Below, in pieces: positions 1-8,185 of a stretch of 10,953 nucleotides of DNA. The notes below the pieces were generated by a model. That model had not been told where the DNA came from. It did not search any database and was given only the letters and a program-made list of their open reading frames with translations. How positions within the stretch are numbered: the stretch's first letter is position 1; each line of letters starts with the position of its first letter. Source of the DNA: Bacteroidota bacterium (GTDB lineage: Bacteria; Bacteroidota; Bacteroidia; J057). The stretch covers positions 1 to 10,953 of the forward strand of contig RDXT01000853.1 in assembly GCA_004292985.1 (NCBI GenBank). The letters run 5' to 3'. Both the position numbers and the translations under genes were made by a program.

Positions 1-104
1 ACGGCAACCGAAAGCAGCACAAAAAACGTATGAAACCGATAGCGGGACCCCAGCACAATAATCGCCAGAATCGCAATGACCAGAAGGCCTGCCGTGTACC
101 ACAT
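1..104 (-). CDS. N-terminus of an integral membrane protein, possibly a GntP-type permease (partial)
   Basis: An open frame starts at the ATG complementary to 102-104 and runs off the left edge after 34 codons. The visible residues begin MWYTAGLLVIAILAIIVLG and continue with a short basic stretch (SRYR) and a second hydrophobic run (FHTFFVLLSVA). So there is one membrane segment at about residues 4-19 and the start of another at about 25. A first helix, a short basic loop and then a phenylalanine-rich helix resembles the N-terminus of GntP/gluconate:H+ symporter family permeases, but 34 residues are not enough to name it. No in-frame ATG lies upstream before 176. The gene diverges from the M43 protease gene at 289. 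A candidate promoter element, TTTTCGTATATTG, lies at complement(152..164), 48 bp from the start. That it is a real gene is fairly likely; the permease assignment is a guess. Confidence 0.5.
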   Translation of the reverse strand, partial: MWYTAGLLVIAILAIIVLGSRYRFHTFFVLLSVA

Positions 105-151
105 AGGCAATGGGAAAAGTAGGGAGAACAGGAGGGATGGTTGTATTAGAG

Positions 152-164
152 CAATATACGAAAA
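152..164 (-). promoter_or_regulatory. Candidate -7 promoter element shared with the LETM1-like gene
   Basis: The minus strand reads TTTTCGTATATTG here. The TATATTG core is one T short of the Bacteroidota -7 consensus TAnnTTTG. The identical 13-mer occurs at complement(5998..6010), upstream of another minus-strand start codon. No matching -33 box (TTG/TTTG) is seen 19-21 bp upstream, so the assignment rests on position and repetition. Confidence 0.35.
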
Positions 165-238
165 CAATTCTCACTGCATGGCGTAAGGTTATACACCAAT
201 TTGTTGCAAATTTTCTACTCATACCCTTCGTTGCGGAT

Positions 239-265
239 ATATATCCCGATGCATTCGGGCTATAT
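239..265. promoter_or_regulatory. Imperfect inverted repeat in the divergent control region
   Basis: Two 11-bp arms, ATATATCCCGA (239-249) and TCGGGCTATAT (255-265), are complementary except at one position (244/260) and are separated by 5 bp. The right arm overlaps TATATTTA (261-268), a one-mismatch version of the Bacteroidota -7 box lying 20 bp before the M43 start codon at 289. The repeat could be an operator or a hairpin in the leader. It is not followed by a T tract, so a terminator is unlikely. Confidence 0.35.
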
Positions 266-288
266 TTACCCCAAAGCTATCCTGCGCC

Positions 289-2112
289 ATGACGAAACCC
301 GTGTTTTTCCCCCTTTGTGCGCTGCTGGTGTTTTTGTGCACAGCCTATCTACTTGAGGCTCAGCCCCGCCGCTCCTGCGGAACGATGGAAAGCCTTGAGC
401 ACCAGATCGAATCCAATCCTTCGGTAGCATACCGGATGCGCCAGATCGAGCAGTCCACGCAGATGCGTGCCCGCACAGCCTATGGCGAAGCGGCAGGAAC
501 CATCGTGATCCCGGTGGTCGTGCATGTGATCTACCGCAGCGATGCTGAGAATATTTCCGATGCGCAGATCCGCTCACAGTTGCAGGTATTAAACCGCGAC
601 TTTGGCCGCTATAACCCCGATACCATCTATACTGATCCCATTTTTCAGCCACTGGCCGCCAATCCCGGTATCCAGTTCCAGCTGGCCAATGTGGATCCCG
701 AAGGCAAGCCCAGCACAGGCATTACCCGCACCCGTACCAACCGATTCAGCTTCAGCGCGGATGATAACGGCATGAAATACAGTGCTATGGGGGGCAAAGA
801 TGCCTGGAATGCCAGCGAATACCTAAATATCTGGGTCTGCAACATCAGCGGAGGAATGCTGGGCTACTCACAGTTTCCCGGCGCTGCGCCCGAAACCGAT
901 GGTGTGGTGATCAGCTATCCTTTTTTCGGAACGACGGGCGCTGTTACCCCTCCTTTTGACCAGGACCGCACCACAACGCATGAAGTCGGCCACTGGCTGA
1001 ACCTGCGCCACATCTGGGGAGACGGCCCCTGCGGTGTGGATGATTTTGTCGAAGATACGCCCGATGCAGACCAGCCGCACCACGGCTGCCCCGAGCAGAC
1101 CTACTCCTGCGAGGGTCCCAACATGGTCCAGAATTTTATGGACTATACCGACGATGCCTGCATGAATTTTTTCACCCAGGGTCAGGTTCGCCGGATGCGT
1201 GCGCTGTTTGCGCCGGGAGGTGCCCGCGAAAGCCTGCTGCGCTCAAGGGGGCTCCGCACGAGCCTGCCTGCCACCGAATATACGGAAGCAGGCCCTCCCT
1301 CGTCCCTCGATGCGACAGAGCTGACCGCCACCGAAGCCCGTCTGAGCTGGCGATCCATGCCGGGTGCCTTGTCATACAACGTGCGCATGCGCCTCGATGG
1401 CTATTCATGGCAGTCCAAAACGGTAAACGATCCCTTTGTTAAGGTCAACCGCCTGCGTCCCTGTGCGGACTATGAATTTCAGGTCGAAGCCCTGTATGCC
1501 AGCCGCCGCAGCGAGGCTTCCGAGATATACCGCTTCAGTACCGTCTGCGAGCCGACCACTGCCCTGATGCGGGCGCCCGAAGGTTTGTCGGTTCTGCCTG
1601 CGGGGGTAAATGTGCAGTTGCGCTGGATGGCAGTAGCGGGCGCTACTTCTTATCAGGTTCAGTATAAGGCAGATGACGGAAGCCAGGCCCTGAGCCGCAC
1701 CGTGCGCGAGCCTAACACGGTGATCCCCAATCCGGTAGCGGGCAGGCGCTACTTCTGGCGTGTGAGGGCCAATCTGCCCTCTGGTGTCAGCGACTGGTCC
1801 AAGGTAATGGCGTTCCAGCCCTCGCTGGCTGCTGTGAGCCGCACGGCTTCCGGCACCTCCGCGATAGAGCCTTTTACGGCCTACTGGGAGAGACCCGGAC
1901 AAAGAATCAGCCTTTCGTTTCCGGTATCGGCCTCGATGGTGGTGCAGGCGCGGCTGATAGACCCTTCCGGGGGAGTCGCACGTGATTTTGGCTCGGTTAC
2001 CCTGCTGCCCAACTCTTCGCTGGGCCTCGACGGGGGAGGTCTCCCGCCCAAAGCATATCGTTTGCTGCTGACAGACGATGCCGGATTTGAGTACGAGGGC
2101 GCGGTGAAATAA
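289..2112 (+). CDS. Secreted M43-family (cytophagalysin/pappalysin-type) zinc metalloprotease with FN3 domains and a T9SS-like C-terminus
   Basis: This 607-residue protein should be exported and degrade proteins outside the cell. A signal peptide covers about residues 1-24 (hydrophobic core LCALLVFLCTAYLLEA). The catalytic domain, about 70-320, carries HEVGHWLNLRH at 231-241, with zinc ligands H231, H235 and H241 and catalytic E232. It also has the Met-turn segment NFMDYTDD around M284 and cysteines C248, C267, C274 and C291, as in the M43 (cytophagalysin) family. Two fibronectin type III domains follow at about 336-419 and 430-512; each shows the conserved Trp/Tyr framework. The last 80 residues end in a beta-rich segment (LIDPSGG, then LPPKAYRLLLTDDAG) resembling the T9SS type A sorting domain, although the usual YPNP-like entry motif is missing and the Gly before Ala-Tyr is Lys. 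The ATG at 289 fits the signal peptide. It is the only plus-strand gene here and converges on the kinase gene. Confidence 0.9.
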   Translation: MTKPVFFPLCALLVFLCTAYLLEAQPRRSCGTMESLEHQIESNPSVAYRMRQIEQSTQMRARTAYGEAAGTIVIPVVVHVIYRSDAENISDAQIRSQLQVLNRDFGRYNPDTIYTDPIFQPLAANPGIQFQLANVDPEGKPSTGITRTRTNRFSFSADDNGMKYSAMGGKDAWNASEYLNIWVCNISGGMLGYSQFPGAAPETDGVVISYPFFGTTGAVTPPFDQDRTTTHEVGHWLNLRHIWGDGPCGVDDFVEDTPDADQPHHGCPEQTYSCEGPNMVQNFMDYTDDACMNFFTQGQVRRMRALFAPGGARESLLRSRGLRTSLPATEYTEAGPPSSLDATELTATEARLSWRSMPGALSYNVRMRLDGYSWQSKTVNDPFVKVNRLRPCADYEFQVEALYASRRSEASEIYRFSTVCEPTTALMRAPEGLSVLPAGVNVQLRWMAVAGATSYQVQYKADDGSQALSRTVREPNTVIPNPVAGRRYFWRVRANLPSGVSDWSKVMAFQPSLAAVSRTASGTSAIEPFTAYWERPGQRISLSFPVSASMVVQARLIDPSGGVARDFGSVTLLPNSSLGLDGGGLPPKAYRLLLTDDAGFEYEGAVK

Positions 2113-2125
2113 TCTCGTTGTATCC

Positions 2126-4633
<2,508 letters not shown>

Positions 4634-4645
4634 AGGTTGCGCATA

Positions 4646-5971
4646 TCAGGCTTTGGTTTTGAGGGCTTCTTCCTCTTCATCCTCCTCATCTTTGGGGGGT
4701 AAAAACGAACTGGGATATAAGACAGATTTTGGGATGATGCGAAACAGGATCGGTAAGGTAATGAATGCTCCAGGCAACATCAGCAAGGTAAATGCCGGAA
4801 TGGATCGCAAAATGTCGAGCAACTGGTTACGCACCTTCTCCTTTTCCTCAGAAGTCAGCTCCTGGGTGGTGGATTTTCGCAGGAGATACACCAGTTCCCT
4901 GCTTTCCTGTATCTCCAGGGCCACCATTTGGCTGTTTTTTTTGACAAGATAGCGCATCCGCAGGATCAGGCGGTCGGAAAGGATGAGGTAATTTTGCCGC
5001 AATTGCAGGTAATGGACCTCGTTCCAATAGGTTAAAATGAAATGCTCGACAGAAGTTCTGCTCTTTTCGAGATCATTTTCGCTCAATTCGAGACGAAGGG
5101 CAAGCTGGCTGAGAAAACGCTGCGACTCTTCGGCAATCTGGCGGCTGGACAAGGCCGTAAGGATCGCCAGCTCCAGCAGGTATTTGCGCATGATCCATGC
5201 GGAGGCATGTTCGAGGTTCAGGCTTTCGAGGGTTACCCCCTGGCTCAGAAAGCGGGCTGCTTTTCGCTTTTGGGCCACAGACAGGCGGGCAGATTGTAAA
5301 AAATAGGTAAAAACGGCCCGCTCTTCCGGCAAAACCACCCCGTCGGCGTGGGCAGCGGCTGCAATCACCTGCAAAAGTGTGAGGTGAATCTCTTCATGGC
5401 GGGAACGAATCTGCTCTTCGGAGAAAATGACCGGATTTTCCTTCCATTGCACAAACAAAATCAGGTCGAAATACAGCAGACTGTTATGAAAAAAGCTCGA
5501 CCAGAAGTTGCTGCCATCGTATCGGATACTGATCCGCCGGTCAAAGATATACTCCACCTGCTCCGGCGGTGTTTTGGTGCGGCCAAAAAGGTAGCGTGGC
5601 GAGTCGGTTACCAGTGCAAAATGCTGCTCATAAAAGTCGCGGATGTCCTGCGTCACCAGTTGAAAGGACTTGTGCAGGTCTTTGACCGACTCGAAATGAA
5701 AGTACAGGCCGCACATCAGGTAGGCATCGGCCAGTAGCACTTTCATGCGCTCATTGTCGGTCCAGTCGGAGGTGCGGGGGTGTGCCTGCTCCACAAAGCG
5801 GATGCAGTGGCCATAGACCAGGCCCGTCGGCTGCACCAGATGGTAGAGGTATTGCTGCCCACCGTTTTTGTTCAGAAGATGATCGAGGGTGGGGGATGGC
5901 GGCTCTCCCCGCAAGACGCGCTTGCGAAAGGTGATAAATTTTTTCAGCCATCCTTTTTCGGCAGGGTTCAT
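4646..5971 (-). CDS. LETM1-related protein with TerB-like domain (LETM1-related biofilm-associated type)
   Basis: A 441-residue protein. The N-terminal 190 residues have no motif I recognise. About 197-310 look TerB-like: LLQVIAAAAHADGVVLPEER (199-218) has the AHADG...EE acidic pattern of TerB/DjlA-type helical domains. After a charged helical stretch, residues 385-426 (LLDILRSIPAFTLLMLPGAF, then LPILFRIIPK...YPSSF) match the hydrophobic Pro-rich core of the LETM1 domain (IPxxxF...P..EF.LP...K.FP..LPS.F). The tail is very acidic (DEEDEEEE). LETM1 in mitochondria is an inner-membrane protein tied to cation/proton homeostasis and ribosome binding. Bacteroidota homologues are annotated as LETM1-related biofilm-associated proteins, and their biochemical role is not settled. 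There is one likely membrane segment (391-415) and no signal peptide. It probably heads a transcript that includes the kinase. Confidence 0.75.
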   Translation of the reverse strand: MNPAEKGWLKKFITFRKRVLRGEPPSPTLDHLLNKNGGQQYLYHLVQPTGLVYGHCIRFVEQAHPRTSDWTDNERMKVLLADAYLMCGLYFHFESVKDLHKSFQLVTQDIRDFYEQHFALVTDSPRYLFGRTKTPPEQVEYIFDRRISIRYDGSNFWSSFFHNSLLYFDLILFVQWKENPVIFSEEQIRSRHEEIHLTLLQVIAAAAHADGVVLPEERAVFTYFLQSARLSVAQKRKAARFLSQGVTLESLNLEHASAWIMRKYLLELAILTALSSRQIAEESQRFLSQLALRLELSENDLEKSRTSVEHFILTYWNEVHYLQLRQNYLILSDRLILRMRYLVKKNSQMVALEIQESRELVYLLRKSTTQELTSEEKEKVRNQLLDILRSIPAFTLLMLPGAFITLPILFRIIPKSVLYPSSFLPPKDEEDEEEEALKTKA

Positions 5972-5997
5972 GCAGGCACTTGCAAGGGTTTCCCTGC

Positions 5998-6010
5998 CAA
6001 TATACGAAAA
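5998..6010 (-). promoter_or_regulatory. Candidate -7 promoter element upstream of the LETM1-like gene
   Basis: The minus strand reads TTTTCGTATATTG, identical to complement(152..164). It ends 26 bp before the ATG at 5971, in the 57-bp gap after the glycine-zipper gene. TATATTG approximates the Bacteroidota -7 box TAnnTTTG. No clear -33 box is visible. Between it and the start codon the transcript can form a small hairpin (GCAGGG-AAA-CCCtTGC, complement 5982..5997) with one bulged base. Confidence 0.35.
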
Positions 6011-6028
6011 ATAAGATCGTCTGAGGGC

Positions 6029-6706
6029 TTATGCAGAAGTTTCGTCTTCGGTTTTGTCGGTTTTGGGCGCTTCGGGAAACCATTTTTCCCCCAGCGATTT
6101 GCCCACTTCCGCACCCGACATTGCGCCGAGCATACTCATGACCATACCCAGCACACCGCCTGCGACCGTGCCGAGACCGGGGACCACGCTGCCAATGACA
6201 GAGCCTGCGGCAGCGCCGGAAATGGCACCGAGGGTAATGCCGCCATTTTCGGTGGTTTTGACTTTATACTGACGGGTGTCCATCTGGCCATTTGCCCACT
6301 GGAATGTATGCATACCCTGATCCACTACGCCGTAAGCGAGGGAAATGAGGGTGTTAAAACGGGTCGCGCGCAAAAGCCCGCGCTGTCCCCAGCGGCTCAG
6401 AATCAGGCGTCTGGCACCTTCATGAAGGGTCAGTGCTGCTGCTGTACGCACGCCACCTCTTACCGCTTCGCGCGAACCCCGCAGCATCAGCCGCTTCGCA
6501 TATTCGCCTCCGCTCATTTCTCCCTTTTGCAGCGCACCGTATTGCTCCATTCCTTCGCGGATCATTCCGTTGATGCCGTCGCCGACACCTGCCGAAAAGG
6601 CCCGCAGAGATATATCTACCGTAAGCGGAAGCTCAGGAAGAGGAGGAGCTGGAGTTTCATTTTCCCATTCGATGGGGATGAAACGGATGCTTTGAGAGGG
6701 TATCAT
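6029..6706 (-). CDS. Glycine-zipper protein of unknown function
   Basis: I do not recognise the family. The protein is 225 residues from the ATG at complement(6704..6706); an in-frame TTG at 6727 would add seven residues, and I prefer the ATG. Numbered from that ATG, the N-terminus is a proline-rich linker (about 20-30). Then comes a basic amphipathic helical region (about 35-115) rich in Arg, Ala and Gly (GSREAVRGGVRTAAALTLHE). A glycine/alanine-rich hydrophobic stretch, about 155-205, has repeated GxxxG spacing (GAISGAAAGSVIGSVVPGLG, then AGGVLGMVMSMLGAMSGAEVG). The end is charged. There is no signal peptide. Such glycine zippers usually pack helices in or against membranes and occur in membrane-associated and pore-forming proteins, but nothing here fixes a function. 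A terminator upstream isolates it from the gene at 6831, so it probably has its own promoter. It lies 57 bp ahead of the LETM1-like gene. Confidence 0.75.
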   Translation of the reverse strand: MIPSQSIRFIPIEWENETPAPPLPELPLTVDISLRAFSAGVGDGINGMIREGMEQYGALQKGEMSGGEYAKRLMLRGSREAVRGGVRTAAALTLHEGARRLILSRWGQRGLLRATRFNTLISLAYGVVDQGMHTFQWANGQMDTRQYKVKTTENGGITLGAISGAAAGSVIGSVVPGLGTVAGGVLGMVMSMLGAMSGAEVGKSLGEKWFPEAPKTDKTEDETSA

Positions 6707-6734
6707 CAGATACGAACGGTTTTTCAATACTATA

Positions 6735-6766
6735 CGAAGATACGCAAAGGGAGTTCGATAAACAAA
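6735..6766 (-). promoter_or_regulatory. Candidate promoter of the glycine-zipper gene
   Basis: On the minus strand, TTTG (complement 6763..6766) is followed after exactly 20 bp by TATCTTCG (complement 6735..6742). That matches the Bacteroidota -33 box and, with one mismatch, the -7 box TAnnTTTG at the expected spacing. The -7 box lies 28 bp before the ATG at 6706. The -33 box sits inside the T tract of the terminator of the preceding gene. Confidence 0.4.
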
Positions 6767-6790
6767 AAGAACCGCCCCAAAAGGGCGGCT
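6760..6790 (-). terminator. Rho-independent terminator of the 158-residue orphan gene
   Basis: On the minus strand a perfect 6-bp GC stem (CCGCCC, 6783-6788, and GGGCGG, 6772-6777) with a 5-nt loop is followed at once by TTCTTTTTGTTT. The hairpin begins 42 bp after the stop codon of the gene at 6831. This is the only textbook intrinsic terminator I see in the window. Confidence 0.8.
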
Positions 6791-6830
6791 CAGGCAAAGT
6801 TCAGGTTTATTTTGTGCGACAACTACAGCC

Positions 6831-7307
6831 TTAGTTGCTGAACTGCGTGTCGAGTAGTTGCTTGACGGTGTTGCGGCGATCGCTGATTTTTTGCTGGATC
6901 ACCTCTGCTTCCTGCGCCAGACGCGGGTGGTTGAGGCGTTTGCCGAGCTGGAGGCGCTCCTGAATGGGGATGCTCCGGAAAAAACGGTAAAAAGCCTGAC
7001 GCGATTCCTCATCGTCTTTTTGCTTTTCCATAGCGCCGCTGGCTCCCAGGGCGGCTACCAGACGCAAAAAGTCGCCTTTGTAAAAAGGATATAACCAGTA
7101 GTACACTTTTCCCTGAATCAGGCAGGCATCTATGCGTATGCGCTCCAGGATCATCTCCCGCGTGTCGCGCAAGTCCATGTCGGAAAGACCAAATTCGTTC
7201 AGGCCATAGGTCTCAAATGTGCGCTCAAATGCTTGCAGGCGGGCAAAACGATCTTCTATTTGCTGCAATATGGGTTCCGCTGTTACGAAATCTTGCCAAC
7301 TATTCAT
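6831..7307 (-). CDS. Helical cytosolic protein of unknown function
   Basis: A 158-residue protein with no family I recognise. It lacks a signal peptide or membrane helix and looks almost entirely alpha-helical. Residues 1-60 form charged amphipathic helices (QQIEDRFARLQAFERTFETY; DLRDTREMILERIRIDACL). An aromatic segment follows (KVYYWLYPFYKGDFLRLVAAL, 67-87). The rest is highly charged (AMEKQKDDEESRQAFYRFFR; ISDRRNTVKQLLD). The ATG at 7307 is the first in frame after the AT-rich gap, and the gene ends in a strong terminator, so it is probably a single-gene transcription unit. Base composition is like its neighbours. Length, coherent composition and the terminator support a real gene. Confidence 0.75.
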   Translation of the reverse strand: MNSWQDFVTAEPILQQIEDRFARLQAFERTFETYGLNEFGLSDMDLRDTREMILERIRIDACLIQGKVYYWLYPFYKGDFLRLVAALGASGAMEKQKDDEESRQAFYRFFRSIPIQERLQLGKRLNHPRLAQEAEVIQQKISDRRNTVKQLLDTQFSN

Positions 7308-7565
7308 GTCGTTAGTGTTGGGTAATGAGCAAAGGAAACACTAAAAAATAAAAATTTGGGTTGCGTATTGAAGAGAATGCACTGCTTGCCGGCAGTATAA
7401 AATCAAATCACATGGACTGTAAGAACGTCGTTATAATCAATTTTCGTACAATCTACGCGATTAATATTACATAAACAAAATTAATTTATTTCTTACATGG
7501 ATTTCCTGCCGTCTGCGCGAACGGTGCCAAATCGGGGATTGTCAGTATAAAAGCGGGCCGGAGTT
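7308..7565. other. AT-rich intergenic region without a supported gene
   Basis: These 258 bp between two same-strand genes are distinctly AT-rich, mainly 7320-7500. On the minus strand TAATTTTG (complement 7476..7483) matches the -7 box TAnnTTTG perfectly, but no -33 box stands 19-21 bp upstream, and using it would give a leader of about 160 nt. The 10-mer CAGTATAAAA occurs at 7393-7402 and 7543-7552, exactly 150 bp apart. A short inverted repeat, ACTGC/GCAGT (7381-7396), is present. Short plus-strand ORFs at 7412-7474 and 7497-7550 (20 and 17 codons) show nothing to support them. Confidence 0.5.
7476..7483 (-). promoter_or_regulatory. Isolated match to the Bacteroidota -7 box
   Basis: The minus strand reads TAATTTTG, a perfect TAnnTTTG. 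It points toward the gene at 6831-7307, about 170 bp away. The absence of a -33 box at the usual spacing, and the AT-rich surroundings, make a chance match quite possible. Confidence 0.2.
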
Positions 7566-8162
7566 TCAGCCTCTGCGGCGCTCCAGCAAAATCATCATCA
7601 TCAGGCTCAGCACAATCCGCTCTTCTTCGCCGGATTCAAACTCGTTGAGCTGGCTGACCAGGAAGCGGCGGCCCAGAATAGAAGGCTGTTTCTGGAGGCG
7701 CACCACAGCCGTACCGTCGGGGCGGGTAACGAGGTAGGAGGGGTTAAATACATAGCCCGTAAAAATGCCTATAATCGGAATTTCGCTGAACAATGCATCG
7801 CCCAGCTTCACCCAGGGGTTTTCTTCCTGAATCAGCAGGTCCTGGGCTTGTTTTTCGTCAAACACCTCGTAGCGGGACTGCCAGAGCGAAGCCCAGCCTT
7901 TGCGGGCCACCCTGCCTACTTCGGCACCTGCGGCATTGGTAAAGGTATAGGTTGTGGAAAAGTCAATCCACTTATTTGCCTTGATGGTATAAAGGAGGCC
8001 TGACTTTGACTCGTCCTGGTACACGGATATTTCGTCAATAAACTTAAACAGCTTCTGCCTCACATAGCTAAGGGTCGCACCTGAAGCGTCGCGGACGAGA
8101 AAGTCGTTGGAGAGGGTTGTAACTTTGAACTGGAATTCAAGAGGGTACTGCAAGTTGTTCAT
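7566..8162 (-). CDS. LURP-one-related (Tubby-like fold) protein
   Basis: A 198-residue protein resembling the LURP-one-related family, which shares a closed beta-barrel around a central helix with Tubby C-terminal domains and phospholipid scramblases. Seen in the sequence are alternating strands with the family's typical pattern: FLVRDASGATLSYVRQKLF (21-39), then EISVYQDESKSGLLYTIKA (44-62), then TYTFTNAAGAEVGRVARKGW (71-90) and YEVFDEKQAQDLLIQEENP (98-116). Next comes a hydrophobic segment about 122-140 (ALFSEIPIIGIFTGYVFNP), strands with YLVTRPDGTAVVRLQK, and a hydrophobic C-terminal helix (IVLSLMMMILLERRRG) that would be the core helix of the fold. There is no signal peptide, so it is probably cytoplasmic or on the inner membrane face. 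The function of bacterial members is unclear; membrane-lipid or ligand binding is inferred from the fold. It starts 23 bp after the stop of the M1-like gene and is likely co-transcribed with it. Confidence 0.7.
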   Translation of the reverse strand: MNNLQYPLEFQFKVTTLSNDFLVRDASGATLSYVRQKLFKFIDEISVYQDESKSGLLYTIKANKWIDFSTTYTFTNAAGAEVGRVARKGWASLWQSRYEVFDEKQAQDLLIQEENPWVKLGDALFSEIPIIGIFTGYVFNPSYLVTRPDGTAVVRLQKQPSILGRRFLVSQLNEFESGEEERIVLSLMMMILLERRRG

Positions 8163-8185
8163 GATGAGTGGATTGTGTGGAAAAT

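Noticed and set aside
110..292. 60-codon plus-strand ORF before the M43 protease
   Set aside because: It covers the divergent control region and overlaps the protease start. Its translation has no family resemblance and there is no sign of a ribosome binding site.
5982..5997. Small hairpin GCAGGG-AAA-CCCTTGC before the LETM1-like gene as an intrinsic terminator
   Set aside because: It has a bulge, only six pairs and no following T tract. At most it could affect translation of the gene.
5780..6841. 353-codon plus-strand frame spanning three minus-strand genes
   Set aside because: It crosses the 5' part of the LETM1-like gene, the whole glycine-zipper gene, an intrinsic terminator and the end of the next gene. 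Its translation is rich in His, Cys and Arg without domain features.
7412..7550. Two tiny plus-strand ORFs (20 and 17 codons) in the AT-rich gap
   Set aside because: No promoter, ribosome binding site or recognisable peptide feature supports them; ORFs of this size are expected by chance.
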